A DNA stretch of 64,000 bases from Ascidiimonas sp046199005 (GCA_046199005.1 CP176050.1:1488001-1552000); one strand, 5' to 3'. Shown: positions 45,911 through 56,010, counted from the stretch's first letter. Translations and numbers: made by a program. Notes: generated from the sequence alone by a model not told the origin.

Positions 45911-47794
45911 TTAATTAGATACCGCGAATTTTCGAGTGGTAGTTTTATTTTCGTCTGTTGTCAAGGTTACTAAATAAACACCATTGCTATAAGCTGATGT
46001 ACTATATCTTAATTCACCGTCGGCATTCGCAGGCTCATCAGATAGTAAAAGCTTACCATTAATATCATAGATGGCTACATTCATAATACTTTCCTCATTC
46101 AGACTTCTGATAATGAGCTGACGATCCAGATTTGTATGTAAGATCTCGATAGATTTATTGAAAGCAACTTCCTCTTCATTGATCTTTTCATTCTTATTAA
46201 CAAATGTGATCGCGAATCTATTGCTATGAGTACCGGGATCCAAAGTTACAGGAACCGTAGCTTCGGTAATATCATAATAAGTATCATTTTCTTTGTCTAA
46301 AAGGTAGATGGATTTTGAAAGATCAAAATTATCTTTTTCAATAACCCTGATTCTATAACGCGTTTTTACCACATTCTCCATGGCCAAAGGAATCTCTTTG
46401 TCACCTTGGAAATTAGTAGACTGGATCACAAATTTTTCTTTTTGAATAGGCCAGTACACATCATTATCTAAACTAGAAACATTTTTTGCATCCGTACCCC
46501 AGTCAATCCCATCGGTAGAATAGTCTTCGTCGAAAGCGAGGATCATTTCTTTATGAAGCGTGCGTTCACCATCACTTATACTGATCAAAAACCGTAGTAA
46601 AGATCGTTTTGGCTTGGCAGCAGTAACTTCTTCGGTATCCTTTTCATCATCTGCAAGTGTTACTTGTTTCTTAGCGCGGTTGAAACTGGAAGTGTCGGAG
46701 CTTCCGGTAAGATCAGATTCTTTAACAAATACCCTTTGAGAATTAGAAAAACTAGCCAGTGTACTTACCTGTGTAGCTTCATCCAAACCTACGATCATGA
46801 ACCCTTGGGCTATTGGTGCATAACGTGGAACACCTACAATTTGATCATTATTCGTGAAAGGGCCTCCTGTAGGATTACCGGAGCTATCGTAGGTAACGAA
46901 AGTCGCCTGCGTAAAAGTTCCGTTATCGTTAAGATCGCCTGGATCACCTGGCGCATACGTTCCATATCCTCCAACGTAAGCGGTGATTAAATGCGAATCT
47001 ACAGTAGGGTCTTGCTGCCAGAAATAAGCAGCTCCAACAATGTTATTCTGATTATCAACTAAAAATCGTTTAATGTCTAAAGCAGACGGATAAGGATTTC
47101 CTGCAAGTGTAACCGTGCTGGGGTTTACTGTTATATCAATATTTCCGGTATTTGGAACTCCTCTAAAATCATAGCGTTGTGCACTTCCGGGATTGTTGGG
47201 TCCTGTTCCACTGGTTCCTTTCATACTAAAACCAAGACCTGGCTCAACGAAGCCCGTAGTACCCACAAATGTCCATCCGGAGTAGCCTTCCTGTGCAGAA
47301 AATTTATACACCCACCTTGGTGCAATCGTAAGATCTGTACCACCTATGGCACCATCACCTGTAGAACCATCTCTACCTCCGGTAAAGGCCACAGGTATGG
47401 GTTCTATTGAAGTAGTTACGTCTGGGTCAAACAGTTGGGACAGCACAAAATCTGTACCTCCCGGCAGGTATACCGGACTACCCCAATAGTTATAATCATA
47501 ATTATCGGAGGTTCCTTCCTGATAGGCTGAGATTTTACCTAAGCCTGCATTATCGCTTGAATTGGCTGTTAAAGTTTGAAATAACATTCCTTCTTCTCTT
47601 AAGAAGATGTATCCGTTATTCACCAGAGAATAATCATCGAGCGTGCCCTGAAGGCTTACGTCGGGATTGGTGTCACCGAAGTCTCCGACAAAAATCTGCT
47701 CACCTTGAACATATATAAAGGTGTCGTTATTCACATGTAATTGTGCAAAACCAAAAGTGATAGTAAACAGGGCCGGTAGTACTAATTTTTTCAT
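45911..47794 (-). CDS. large secreted protein with type IX secretion C-terminal sorting domain
   Basis: A 627-residue exported protein (signal peptide MKKLVLPALFTITFGFAQ). The body has Gly/Asn/Thr-rich beta repeats (for example NLNDNGTFTQ-like and GGTDLTIAPRWVYKFSAQEG stretches) with no enzyme motif. The last 75 residues form a T9SS type A sorting domain: MNVAIYDINGKLLLSDEPAN, then GELRYSTSAYSNGVYLVTL and the C-terminal TTRKFAVSN. It is therefore exported through the type IX system and attached to the surface or released. Substrate or role is unknown. Confidence 0.9.
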   Translation of the reverse strand: MKKLVLPALFTITFGFAQLHVNNDTFIYVQGEQIFVGDFGDTNPDVSLQGTLDDYSLVNNGYIFLREEGMLFQTLTANSSDNAGLGKISAYQEGTSDNYDYNYWGSPVYLPGGTDFVLSQLFDPDVTTSIEPIPVAFTGGRDGSTGDGAIGGTDLTIAPRWVYKFSAQEGYSGWTFVGTTGFVEPGLGFSMKGTSGTGPNNPGSAQRYDFRGVPNTGNIDITVNPSTVTLAGNPYPSALDIKRFLVDNQNNIVGAAYFWQQDPTVDSHLITAYVGGYGTYAPGDPGDLNDNGTFTQATFVTYDSSGNPTGGPFTNNDQIVGVPRYAPIAQGFMIVGLDEATQVSTLASFSNSQRVFVKESDLTGSSDTSSFNRAKKQVTLADDEKDTEEVTAAKPKRSLLRFLISISDGERTLHKEMILAFDEDYSTDGIDWGTDAKNVSSLDNDVYWPIQKEKFVIQSTNFQGDKEIPLAMENVVKTRYRIRVIEKDNFDLSKSIYLLDKENDTYYDITEATVPVTLDPGTHSNRFAITFVNKNEKINEEEVAFNKSIEILHTNLDRQLIIRSLNEESIMNVAIYDINGKLLLSDEPANADGELRYSTSAYSNGVYLVTLTTDENKTTTRKFAVSN

Positions 47795-47862
47795 GGTCGA
47801 AATAGGTTAAATTCAATTCGCTTAATTTTGTAAAAATACAAATTTATAGTTAACATTCAATT

Positions 47863-48120
47863 ATGAATCGATCATCGGAAAAAAATCCAGCTAAACTCAT
47901 CTATTTTATGTGTATTGTACTAGGTGCTATATTGCTTTTTTCGGCTGATGGGCTGGATGAGCAATACAGGGCTTACGTTACCATTGGTGGTTTTGTTTTG
48001 CTAATGTACGGTCTTTACAAGTCAACCACTTCATGGGTAACCGAAAATCCACATCCGAAAGAGAAAAAAGATTCTATTGTATTTATGGAGGAAGACGATG
48101 ACTTAAATCAAAAAAAGTAG
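47863..48120 (+). CDS. small two-helix membrane protein
   Basis: An 85-residue protein with two hydrophobic segments (KLIYFMCIVLGAILLFSADG and AYVTIGGFVLLMYGLY) and an acidic tail with VFMEEDDDLNQKK. It is 4 nt upstream of the Smr-domain gene and likely co-transcribed. No function is recognised. Confidence 0.75.
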   Translation: MNRSSEKNPAKLIYFMCIVLGAILLFSADGLDEQYRAYVTIGGFVLLMYGLYKSTTSWVTENPHPKEKKDSIVFMEEDDDLNQKK

Positions 48121-48124
48121 CCTT

Positions 48125-48673
48125 ATGCATTTTCAAAAAGGAGACAAGGTAGAAAGTATCGATGATGCAATAAAAGGAGAAATCCTCTCTATTCGTAATG
48201 GAGACGCACTCATCGAGACCCAGGATGGTTTTCAGATTGAACTGCCGCTGGATAATTTAATACCTCTAAGTGATCAGGATGTCATAAAGGTGAGTAACTA
48301 TGAAGTGGCTCAGGTGATTTCAGAAAAGGAAGCAGCTCCCAGAAAAAAGTCTCCATGGATAAAAGCTAAAGAGAGAAATCTTCCTAAAATGGAAGTGGAT
48401 CTTCATATTCATCAATTAACTGAAAATACCAGAGGCATGTCGAATTATGATATGCTAACCATTCAATTGGAAACCGCCAAAAGACAATTGGAATTTGCCA
48501 TGCGAAAACGTATTCAAAAAGTCGTTTTTATCCATGGCGTAGGACAGGGTGTACTCAAAACTGAGTTGGAATATCTGTTCAGACGTTATGAAAATGTTAC
48601 TTACTACGACGCAGATTATCAAAAATACGGATTAGGTGCTACAGAGGTGTATATCTATCAGAATCCTAATTAG
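48125..48673 (+). CDS. Smr-domain protein (DUF2027/MutS2-like)
   Basis: A 182-residue protein. The N-terminal 70 residues form a small beta domain (KGDKVESIDDAIKGEILSIR, GDALIETQDGFQIELPLDNL); the C-terminal Smr domain starts at MEVDLHIHQL and has the family's HGVGQGVLKTELEYLFRR. Smr domains are DNA/RNA nicking or binding modules, related to the C terminus of MutS2. Role here is inferred as nucleic-acid related. It overlaps the convergent lipoprotein gene by 8 nt. Confidence 0.88.
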   Translation: MHFQKGDKVESIDDAIKGEILSIRNGDALIETQDGFQIELPLDNLIPLSDQDVIKVSNYEVAQVISEKEAAPRKKSPWIKAKERNLPKMEVDLHIHQLTENTRGMSNYDMLTIQLETAKRQLEFAMRKRIQKVVFIHGVGQGVLKTELEYLFRRYENVTYYDADYQKYGLGATEVYIYQNPN

Positions 48674-49172
48674 CCGTAGTTGAGACCGTACCAAACTCAA
48701 AATCGGTATCAATAATGCGTTCGCCATTGCTGTTGAGCAGTACTAATCCCTGAATGCTAATGGTATGCTCATAACGGATAACTTCATTTTCTATAATTTC
48801 TTCAGTGATCACAGAGACAGTTCCTGCGGTAGCCTCTAGTTCATCACTAACCGTTGGAGTTGCGGGAGGTAAATTGCCACAGAAATAGGCATTATTCACA
48901 TTTGCTGAAAAGAAACGATATGAAAATTGAGAGCTTCCGGGAATTGAACTTGTACGTGGATCTCCAGGCTCGGTCACCTCGTTTACGATAAGACTTTCAC
49001 TAGCTTCCAGAATGATAGCTTCGTCACTGCTAATCTTAAAAAACAGTTGATTATCATCTGGACATGACTGAATTGAAATTGCAGTAAAATCGATGGTTTC
49101 TACTTGCAGATCACCATCGCTACAAGAAACCAGTAGTCCGATCATTAAAAAAAATGTGAGTATTTTTTTCAT
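48666..49172 (-). CDS. lipoprotein of unknown function
   Basis: A 168-residue lipoprotein with signal and lipobox MKKILTFFLMIGLLVSC (Cys17). The mature part is beta-rich with a conserved pair of Cys (SIQSCPDDNQLFFKI and NNAYFCGNLPP). No family is recognised. It is convergent with the Smr gene and divergent from the cysteine desulfurase gene. Confidence 0.75.
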   Translation of the reverse strand: MKKILTFFLMIGLLVSCSDGDLQVETIDFTAISIQSCPDDNQLFFKISSDEAIILEASESLIVNEVTEPGDPRTSSIPGSSQFSYRFFSANVNNAYFCGNLPPATPTVSDELEATAGTVSVITEEIIENEVIRYEHTISIQGLVLLNSNGERIIDTDFEFGTVSTTAN

Positions 49173-49263
49173 TCCTTTTCTTTATCAAAACAAATGTACT
49201 GCAAAAGACGCTTTGTTAGAAATTCGGTGGAAAAATAATTTAATTTCAATAATTTTGCCGCTT

Positions 49264-50412
49264 ATGGGAAAAGTATATTTTGACAGTGCCGCAACCACCT
49301 GTTTACGGGAAGAGGTTGTAGAGAAGATGAAAGAAGTACTTTCAGATTGTTATGGAAATCCTTCATCGACACATAGTTTTGGAAGATCTTCCAGAACGCG
49401 TATTGAAAAAGCGCGAAAAACGATTGCTAAAATTATGGGAGCACAAGCTTCTGAGATCATTTTCACCTCCGGAGGAACGGAAGCAGATAATATGATCTTA
49501 AGATGTGCCGTAAGAGATCTGGATGTACGCACAATTATTACTTCCAGAATTGAACACCATGCTATCTTGCATACGGCATCACAACTGGAAAAAGAATATG
49601 GTATTCAACTTATGTATGTAGATATACAACCCGACGGAATGCCTGATCTTGATCACCTTGAGCGTCTCCTCAAATCAGACGACAGCAAGAAACTGGTGAC
49701 CTTAATGCATGTAAATAACGAAATTGGAAATCGTATCGATATCACAAGAGTGGCTGCAATATGCAAAGAAAATGAAGCTTTATTCCACTCAGATGCCGTA
49801 CAGTCTATAGGACATTGGGAATGGGACGTACAACAAACAAAAGTGGATTTCCTATCTGCGGCAGCGCACAAATTTCACGGACCCAAAGGAGTTGGTTTTG
49901 CGTTCATAAGAAAAAATACAGGACTCAAGCCTTTAATCTTTGGAGGAGAGCAGGAGCGAGGCTATCGGGCAGGTACAGAATCTTCTCATAACATTGTGGG
50001 GATGGAAGAGGCTTTTGTTTTGGCGTACGAGCACCTGGATGAAGAGCGTGCTTACATCAAAGGACTAAAAGAATATTTCATTGCTGAGTTGAAAAAGCAC
50101 ATTCCGAATGTTTTCTTTAACGGAACCTGTGAAATCCCGGAAAAAAGTACGTATACGCTGATCAATGTTGGAATTCCTATGGATGAAGGAAAAGCGCAAT
50201 TGCTATTATTTCAAATGGATATCAAGGGAATTGCCTGCTCCAGAGGAAGCGCTTGTCAATCCGGAAGCAGTCAGAGTTCGCATGTTTTGAAAGAAATATT
50301 GTCTGAAGAAAAGTTACAATATCCTTCGATTCGGTTTTCATTTTCCAAATTCAATACCAAAGAAGAGATTGATTACGTAATCGAATTTTTGAAAACGTAT
50401 TTAACGGATTAA
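49264..50412 (+). CDS. cysteine desulfurase (NifS/IscS family)
   Basis: A 382-residue PLP enzyme that removes sulfur from cysteine for Fe-S cluster assembly or tRNA thiolation. The start is ATG 49264 (MGKVYFDSAATTCL), the standard N terminus; the longer open frame from 49093 is not used because it overlaps the lipoprotein gene. Visible are EIIFTSGGTEADNMIL, TSRIEHHAIL, LMHVNNEIG, the PLP-lysine in AAHKFHGPKGVGFAF and the active-site loop SRGSACQSGSSQSSHVL with the catalytic Cys. A -7 box TAATTTTG lies at about 49250-49257. Its end overlaps the convergent next gene by 4 nt. Confidence 0.95.
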   Translation: MGKVYFDSAATTCLREEVVEKMKEVLSDCYGNPSSTHSFGRSSRTRIEKARKTIAKIMGAQASEIIFTSGGTEADNMILRCAVRDLDVRTIITSRIEHHAILHTASQLEKEYGIQLMYVDIQPDGMPDLDHLERLLKSDDSKKLVTLMHVNNEIGNRIDITRVAAICKENEALFHSDAVQSIGHWEWDVQQTKVDFLSAAAHKFHGPKGVGFAFIRKNTGLKPLIFGGEQERGYRAGTESSHNIVGMEEAFVLAYEHLDEERAYIKGLKEYFIAELKKHIPNVFFNGTCEIPEKSTYTLINVGIPMDEGKAQLLLFQMDIKGIACSRGSACQSGSSQSSHVLKEILSEEKLQYPSIRFSFSKFNTKEEIDYVIEFLKTYLTD

Positions 50413-51065
50413 TCCTTTTTCTTACGGTCCTTATCTTTGTCGTACGGAAATTTTCGCGCAGCAGTTTTCATCATAGACTCTATGATAGATTTGGTGTTTT
50501 TTCCGGATTTACGATTGATTGTTTTTTCGTATTTCCAAAGAAGTTTTCCACTCTCACCATCACTTATTTTTACCGCAATTCTTCCAAAATCTGACTTGCC
50601 AAGAATGATGGAGATAAAATCTACTTCGGGCACTCCCTTCGAAATCAATGCGCTTAAGGTAAGATTGCCACTTACCAGTGCATCTACCTCTAATATTTCA
50701 CAAAGTTCCTGTGTGGTATAAATATCAATATTGTCTAACGTGATATTGTTCTTAGCCAGTATTGCATTGGTGTTCTGTACGTCCTGAAATTCTACTGAAA
50801 ACTTTTTTCGACTTTTTCGCTGCAGAAAATAGCTTTCAAGTGCATCTTGTACAGCAAGACCTTCCTGCTTTTCCAGCTCATCCAGTTCTTGATCTGAAAC
50901 GTTATATTCTTCAGTGTCCAATTCCAGCGTTGCTATAAAAGGAATGATAGCGATCACCTCATGTTCTTTACTTAACTTTTCAAAATGAACACTTTCATAG
51001 ATCGTTTTCTGCGCATTCAATCCGGCAACCCATAAAATAAATAATAAACCAACTATTTTTTTCAT
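50409..51065 (-). CDS. secreted protein of unknown function, CsgG-like pattern
   Basis: A 218-residue exported protein (signal MKKIVGLLFILWVAGLNAQ). It contains HEVIAIIPFIATLE, QDALESYFLQRK, DIYTTQELCEILEVDALVSG, NLTLSALISKGV and KISDGESGKLLWKYEKTI, a layout like CsgG/curli-assembly or lipoprotein proteins that report stress in the envelope. The C terminus is strongly basic (DKDRKKKD). It starts right where the TonB-dependent receptor gene ends, so both may be one transcriptional unit. The function is not known. Confidence 0.75.
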   Translation of the reverse strand: MKKIVGLLFILWVAGLNAQKTIYESVHFEKLSKEHEVIAIIPFIATLELDTEEYNVSDQELDELEKQEGLAVQDALESYFLQRKSRKKFSVEFQDVQNTNAILAKNNITLDNIDIYTTQELCEILEVDALVSGNLTLSALISKGVPEVDFISIILGKSDFGRIAVKISDGESGKLLWKYEKTINRKSGKNTKSIIESMMKTAARKFPYDKDKDRKKKD

Positions 51066-53531
51066 TTAAAATCGCATTCCGAGTTTAACATTAAAAACAC
51101 GCCCGGTTAGAAAATTCGGGATTCCAAATTGATTCCCAGACTGTACATCCCGCACAAAAGTGCTTGTGATGGTGTTTTGATTGTCAAAAATATTAAATAT
51201 TTCAACCCCAACACTTAGATCTTTGAACTTATGTAACCAATGTCCTTTGCCGAACTGCTTGTTTCGATCTGCCAATACGTACGAAACCCCAAGGTCAGCC
51301 CGTCGGTAATCCCGAAGTCTGTTCTGAAAATCATAAGGATCTGCAAAACCTGGGACTCCCGCTGGGACCCCTGTATTGTAAACCAGATTCAGGTACATTT
51401 TTAGATCGGGAATGTTTGGAACATAATCCTGAAAAAGAATAGCAAATTTCAAACGTTGATCGGTAGGTCTTGCAATGTAACCACGATCGTTAATATTTTC
51501 TTCCGTTTTCAGATAACCCAGGCTTATCCAGGACTCGGTACCAGGAACAAACTCTCCATTAAGCCGTAGATCAAGTCCGTAAGCATAAGCTTCCGCATTA
51601 TTATTGGCGCGATATCGTATGCGTACGTTTTCAAGGGTGTAGGTATTAACATCGGTCATACTTTTGTAGTATGCCTCTGAAGTAAGCTTAAAAGGCCTTC
51701 CCCACATCGTAAAACTGTAATCGTTACCTAAAACAAGATGAATAGATCTTTGCGCTTTAATTCCCGGATTTACGGTACCTGTAGAATCTCTCAGCTCTCT
51801 GTAAAAAGGAGGCTGGTAGTAGAAACCTCCAGAAATCCTAAAAAGCATATCTGCCTTCCAATCGGGTTTGATTGCAAATTGAGCCCTGGGACTAATAACG
51901 GTTTGAGAAACACTTTCAATACCTTCGGGATTTACAGTCCAGTGATGTGCCCGCACTCCGGCATTCATCCATACTTCGTTTTTGCCCCAAAAATCTCGTC
52001 TGCTCCATTGTAGATACCCTGAGAATCTATTGGTCTTTACAAAATTTGTAGCCCTGATGCTTTCAAATGCCTCCAAAGGAACATCAAAAGGTTCGTAAGG
52101 CTGATCGTTATCGAACTCTTCGAACGGAGGGCGAATGGAAAAACCAGCAGAATCAATAATCTGAAATTCTCTTAAGCGGTCTCTGATATCCTCATGGGTG
52201 TACTTAATTCCCCATTCAATAAGGTCTTCCTCGTTTCGGTAGGTTCCTTTTTGTTCTATATTAATGATAAGCGCATCGAGATCGTTTCGGGCATGTGAAA
52301 ACTGTGAACCAGCTCCTTCAGAAAATTCTACATCTCCCAGATCTTCATCCCCAATATCGCTATTGACACTACCAAGGCGATACCTTGCAAGTATATCAAA
52401 ATATTCTTCTTCGGTTGCATGGTATGCGGCACCTATTAATTTAAGGGTAAGCTTATCATTTACGAAGTAATTGGCTTTAAACGCTCCCATGCTGGTGAAG
52501 TATCTGTCTTTTTCCTGCCCTTCATAAACTACGAGAAGTGCTCTGGGCTCTGAAACAGTTCCAAAATTTGTCTGCCGTGTGCGTGGTCTGAATTGGTAAT
52601 CGTTGATGCCTAAATAGCCCAGGAAATTAAGATGAAATTTTGAAGATAGTTTGTAGGTTATGTAAGACTGTATATCTGCAAAAATAGGAGTGAAGTCTGC
52701 CCGGGTATCTAGATCATTCACAAACAATGCGTTATTCCTGTAACGAACCCCATTGACCGTGGCTAATTTTCCATTAGCAGATCTCGTTTCTACAGAAGCC
52801 GTGGCTCCTAACAGGCTCGCATTAACAGACGCCCCAAATGAAACCGGGGTCTTATAAGTTATGTCTAATACAGATGACATTCGATCGCCGTATTTTGCCT
52901 GGAATCCCCCTGCTGAAAAAGCGACGTTCTGCACCATATCGGTGTTTACGAAACTAAATCCTTCTTGTTGTCCAGATCGAACTAAAAAGGGACGATACAC
53001 CTGTATTTCATTTACATACACCAGGTTTTCATCAAAATTTCCTCCTCTAACGGAATATTGTGTGCTTAATTCATTATTTGAATTAACTCCCGGAAGCGAT
53101 TTTAAAATATTCTCGACCCCTGCGTTTGCACCAGGTATTAATCGTATGTCTTCGGGAGAAATGTTGGTTATGCCCTCCACCGCTTTCCGACCGGAATTGG
53201 TGACGGTCACCTCGTCCATCTGTGCAACGCTTACTTTCAAAACCGGATTAAATTCAAAGTCTTCTCCGTTTGTTAGTTTCAAAGTAAGTACAGTTCTTTT
53301 ATGTGCGATATGGGTAAATTCAAGTTTGATCGTTTGATTTGCAGGGATCTCAATGAGATAAAATCCGTTTTCGTTGGTTTGAGTGCCTGTGGTTTCGTAG
53401 GTGATACTGACATTCGGGATGGGCTGGTTTTCTTCATCTAAAATAATTCCTCTTACGGTTGCCGTTTGAGAGAACACTTGAAAAGAAACGCAGTAAAGAA
53501 TAAAGAAAATCAGTAAATGGCGAATACTCAA
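51066..53531 (-). CDS. TonB-dependent receptor with carboxypeptidase-like regulatory N-terminal domain
   Basis: An 821-residue outer-membrane receptor. Signal peptide to QVFSQ, then a CarboxypepD_reg-like domain (ATVRGIILDEENQPIPNVSI, NENGFYLIEIPANQTI), the plug with IRLIPGANAGVENILKSLPG and SVRGGNFDENLVYVNE, and a beta barrel ending in GRVFNVKLGMRF. Ligand is unknown; no SusD partner is adjacent. It forms a likely unit with the secreted gene that follows it without a gap. Confidence 0.92.
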   Translation of the reverse strand: MSIRHLLIFFILYCVSFQVFSQTATVRGIILDEENQPIPNVSITYETTGTQTNENGFYLIEIPANQTIKLEFTHIAHKRTVLTLKLTNGEDFEFNPVLKVSVAQMDEVTVTNSGRKAVEGITNISPEDIRLIPGANAGVENILKSLPGVNSNNELSTQYSVRGGNFDENLVYVNEIQVYRPFLVRSGQQEGFSFVNTDMVQNVAFSAGGFQAKYGDRMSSVLDITYKTPVSFGASVNASLLGATASVETRSANGKLATVNGVRYRNNALFVNDLDTRADFTPIFADIQSYITYKLSSKFHLNFLGYLGINDYQFRPRTRQTNFGTVSEPRALLVVYEGQEKDRYFTSMGAFKANYFVNDKLTLKLIGAAYHATEEEYFDILARYRLGSVNSDIGDEDLGDVEFSEGAGSQFSHARNDLDALIINIEQKGTYRNEEDLIEWGIKYTHEDIRDRLREFQIIDSAGFSIRPPFEEFDNDQPYEPFDVPLEAFESIRATNFVKTNRFSGYLQWSRRDFWGKNEVWMNAGVRAHHWTVNPEGIESVSQTVISPRAQFAIKPDWKADMLFRISGGFYYQPPFYRELRDSTGTVNPGIKAQRSIHLVLGNDYSFTMWGRPFKLTSEAYYKSMTDVNTYTLENVRIRYRANNNAEAYAYGLDLRLNGEFVPGTESWISLGYLKTEENINDRGYIARPTDQRLKFAILFQDYVPNIPDLKMYLNLVYNTGVPAGVPGFADPYDFQNRLRDYRRADLGVSYVLADRNKQFGKGHWLHKFKDLSVGVEIFNIFDNQNTITSTFVRDVQSGNQFGIPNFLTGRVFNVKLGMRF

Positions 53532-53544
53532 AATGGCTATTTAT

Positions 53545-55233
53545 TTATTTTTTATAAAACGTACTTGTAAATGTAGTATTATTTCCCACATTATCTGTCA
53601 CGACAACTTCCAAATAGTGTTTGGTCTCTTTGAATTCAAGATCTTCAAAATCGTAGGTGAGTGTCTTGGTTTTAGGGTCATACTCCATTAATATCCATTT
53701 CCCGTTCATCGTTGCGGTGTAGGAATCGATTCCGCTTAAGTCGTCTTCAATACGTAATTTGAGATATCTGTAGTTTGAAAGCCATTTATTTTTTTTGAAA
53801 TTCTTGGGTTTGACCGTTGGAGCTGTGGTGTCAGCTACTATTTTGAAATCTCCTAGACTACGTGTTTTTGCAGTAAGTGCATTTTCTTTTCTTTTAGTGG
53901 TTTCATAGTAGACTTCTCCTTTATCGGATACACTGGCTATGAAAAGCTTGCCTTTAAGTTCCGCTGGATAGTCAGTAATATCCATAGTAATTTGGTATCT
54001 TTTATGAACTGGTACTTTATCGTGGTGAATTCTAAGCACAGAATCATGTTCTTTGATATCTATATAAAAGTTTTCATAAAAAGTTCCCGCGGGGAAATAA
54101 ACCGAAGCGCTGTTTAATTCATAAATATTGTCTATGGAAGCTCTCAAAAACCGATCGGTTGTTTTAATTTCCGTAGGTCTTTCGATATCGGCAACCTTCC
54201 CCTTTACAGGTATGATAATATCGCTCGTATTACCTTCAAAATCGGTAATTTGAATTTCGATAAGCATATTGCTACCTACCTGAACCTCTATAATTCCATC
54301 GTTTGTATTGTTTCGGTAGATGCTTAACGGATTTTTGGGCCAGCGGTAAAGTTTTTGAATACGACTTTTTCTAGATCTATAGTATTCATAATCAATGTGT
54401 GCATTGATATATCGAGTCTCAGAAAAAGAGAATTTCTCCAGATTGTAACTGAAGTAAGGCTTTCCGTTCACCTTCATTGCGACCTCATAAACTCCATTTT
54501 TATTATAAGTGCCGCTTTGCCGATCAAACGTATTTATACCGAATCCGATTTTTCCAGATGCACTAATTGTGTCTGCGATAAAACGGTTTGGGGCCTCCTC
54601 GTTTATGTTAATTTGAATAGGCTTGTTTGACTTATTAACCTGAGATTTTTGGTCAAACGTATAAGCATATAATGAATTCACTGTAGGCGAAATAGCATCT
54701 TTCACCTGAATTCCAAAATGTAAAGGGTTGATGGGCCTTTGTGAACTGTCACGTATTTCAAAATGCAAATGAGGTCCGCCACTGCTTCCGGAATTTCCAC
54801 TGTAGGCAATAATATTCCCTTTACTTACTTTAATTGCATTCGGATCGGGATATACTTCAACCGAATAAGACTTCTTATCGTATTGTAACTTTTTAATATA
54901 AGCCTGAAGTTCTTTGTTGAATGAACGTAAATGAGCATACACGGAGGTGTAGTTTCCATCGGGGTGTGTAATATAGATCGCCTTGCCAAAACCCCAGGGA
55001 GATATTTTAATTCTGGAAATATATCCATCTCCTATGGCATATACCGGCAGTCCCTCTCTTTGTCGTGTTTTGATATCGATGCCAGAATGAAAATGATTCG
55101 ATCGAAGCTCACCAAAAGTACCCGACAGATAAACAGGGATATCCAGCGGAGAACGAAACAGATCTGGAGGATAGGTATTTTGAGCAAATAACGACTGAGA
55201 AACCAGAAATAGTAGTATAAATAATCGGCGCAT
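53545..55233 (-). CDS. M23-family metallopeptidase
   Basis: A 562-residue exported protein. The start at 55233 (MRRLFILLFLVSQSLFAQ) gives a signal peptide; the ATG four codons upstream is also possible. The LytM domain has the zinc ligands in NHFHSGIDIKTRQREGLPVY and SGGPHLHFEIR. It has a large C-terminal region (about 350 residues) of beta-sandwich-like segments. It probably hydrolyses peptidoglycan cross-links or binds it during envelope remodelling. It lies 13 nt upstream of the TonB-dependent receptor on the same strand. Confidence 0.92.
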   Translation of the reverse strand: MRRLFILLFLVSQSLFAQNTYPPDLFRSPLDIPVYLSGTFGELRSNHFHSGIDIKTRQREGLPVYAIGDGYISRIKISPWGFGKAIYITHPDGNYTSVYAHLRSFNKELQAYIKKLQYDKKSYSVEVYPDPNAIKVSKGNIIAYSGNSGSSGGPHLHFEIRDSSQRPINPLHFGIQVKDAISPTVNSLYAYTFDQKSQVNKSNKPIQININEEAPNRFIADTISASGKIGFGINTFDRQSGTYNKNGVYEVAMKVNGKPYFSYNLEKFSFSETRYINAHIDYEYYRSRKSRIQKLYRWPKNPLSIYRNNTNDGIIEVQVGSNMLIEIQITDFEGNTSDIIIPVKGKVADIERPTEIKTTDRFLRASIDNIYELNSASVYFPAGTFYENFYIDIKEHDSVLRIHHDKVPVHKRYQITMDITDYPAELKGKLFIASVSDKGEVYYETTKRKENALTAKTRSLGDFKIVADTTAPTVKPKNFKKNKWLSNYRYLKLRIEDDLSGIDSYTATMNGKWILMEYDPKTKTLTYDFEDLEFKETKHYLEVVVTDNVGNNTTFTSTFYKK

Positions 55234-55419
55234 ACATAAAATCATTCAGGTGCTAAAATAACTAATTGAAATAAAATGATGAAGCAACCGCATGTCAAAA
55301 AAGAACCGCATCCCTAAAATTTTTACAGGTGCCTATGAACAAATATTTTTTAAACAAAAAATTGCGAAGTATGTGCAGGTATGTTACATTTGTAGATCAC
55401 GTATTGAATTTTAGGCTGT

Positions 55420-55710
55420 ATGAGTACCATAGTACAGATTGTAGATTCACTGGAAAACAGGATCAGCAAGCTTTTACATAAGCATAAATTGTTGAAGCAG
55501 GCCAATCAACGGTTAACCAGTGAATTAGCAAAATCTGAAAAGACCATAAGCGATCAGGAAGCAGAAATCGCATCATGGGAGGAAAAATATAATGCGCTCA
55601 AAATGGCGAATTCAATGCTTGGCAGTAACCAAACAAAAACAGAAGCTAAGCTTAAAATAAATACTTTAATTCGGGAAATTGATGCTTGTATAGCGCAACT
55701 TTCTGAATAA
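55420..55710 (+). CDS. short coiled-coil protein upstream of zapA (ZapB-like)
   Basis: A 96-residue, almost fully helical coiled-coil protein (VDSLENRISKLLHKHKLLKQ, ANQRLTSELAKSEKTISDQE) with no transmembrane segment. It ends 9 nt before zapA, so it is likely made with it. Its size, coiled coil and position suggest a ZapB-like division factor or a ZapA partner, but this is inference from context. Confidence 0.78.
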   Translation: MSTIVQIVDSLENRISKLLHKHKLLKQANQRLTSELAKSEKTISDQEAEIASWEEKYNALKMANSMLGSNQTKTEAKLKINTLIREIDACIAQLSE

Positions 55711-55719
55711 CATCAAAGC

Positions 55720-56010
55720 ATGAGTGAAAAGCTCAAAATTAAAGTTTCTATTGCAGACAGGGTGTATCCATTAACGATAGAACCGGCGCAAGAAGAAGGG
55801 ATAAGAAAAGCGGCCAAAAAAATTGAATCGCTTATCAAGCAATTTGAGCAGAATTATGCAGTAAGAGACAAACAAGATGTGTTAGCCATGTGTGCACTTC
55901 AGTTTGCTTCTCAGGTAGAACAAAAAAGTATTGTAAGTGAAAACATAAATGAAGAAGTACTTGAAAAGTTACAAATGCTTGACAAGACGCTTCAGGATGA
56001 ACTTAGTTAA
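55720..56010 (+). CDS. zapA: cell division protein ZapA
   Basis: A 96-residue protein with the ZapA start KLKIKVSIADRVYPLTIEPA followed by the region KAAKKIESLIKQFEQNYAVR and a C-terminal helix. ZapA bundles FtsZ filaments at mid-cell. It lies 9 nt after the coiled-coil gene and is followed by a 6S RNA, the usual zapA neighbour in many bacteria. Confidence 0.92.
   Translation: MSEKLKIKVSIADRVYPLTIEPAQEEGIRKAAKKIESLIKQFEQNYAVRDKQDVLAMCALQFASQVEQKSIVSENINEEVLEKLQMLDKTLQDELS

Noticed and set aside
49093..49263. N-terminal extension of the cysteine desulfurase open frame
   Set aside because: The extension overlaps the divergent lipoprotein gene and its signal-peptide region; the family N terminus starts at 49264.
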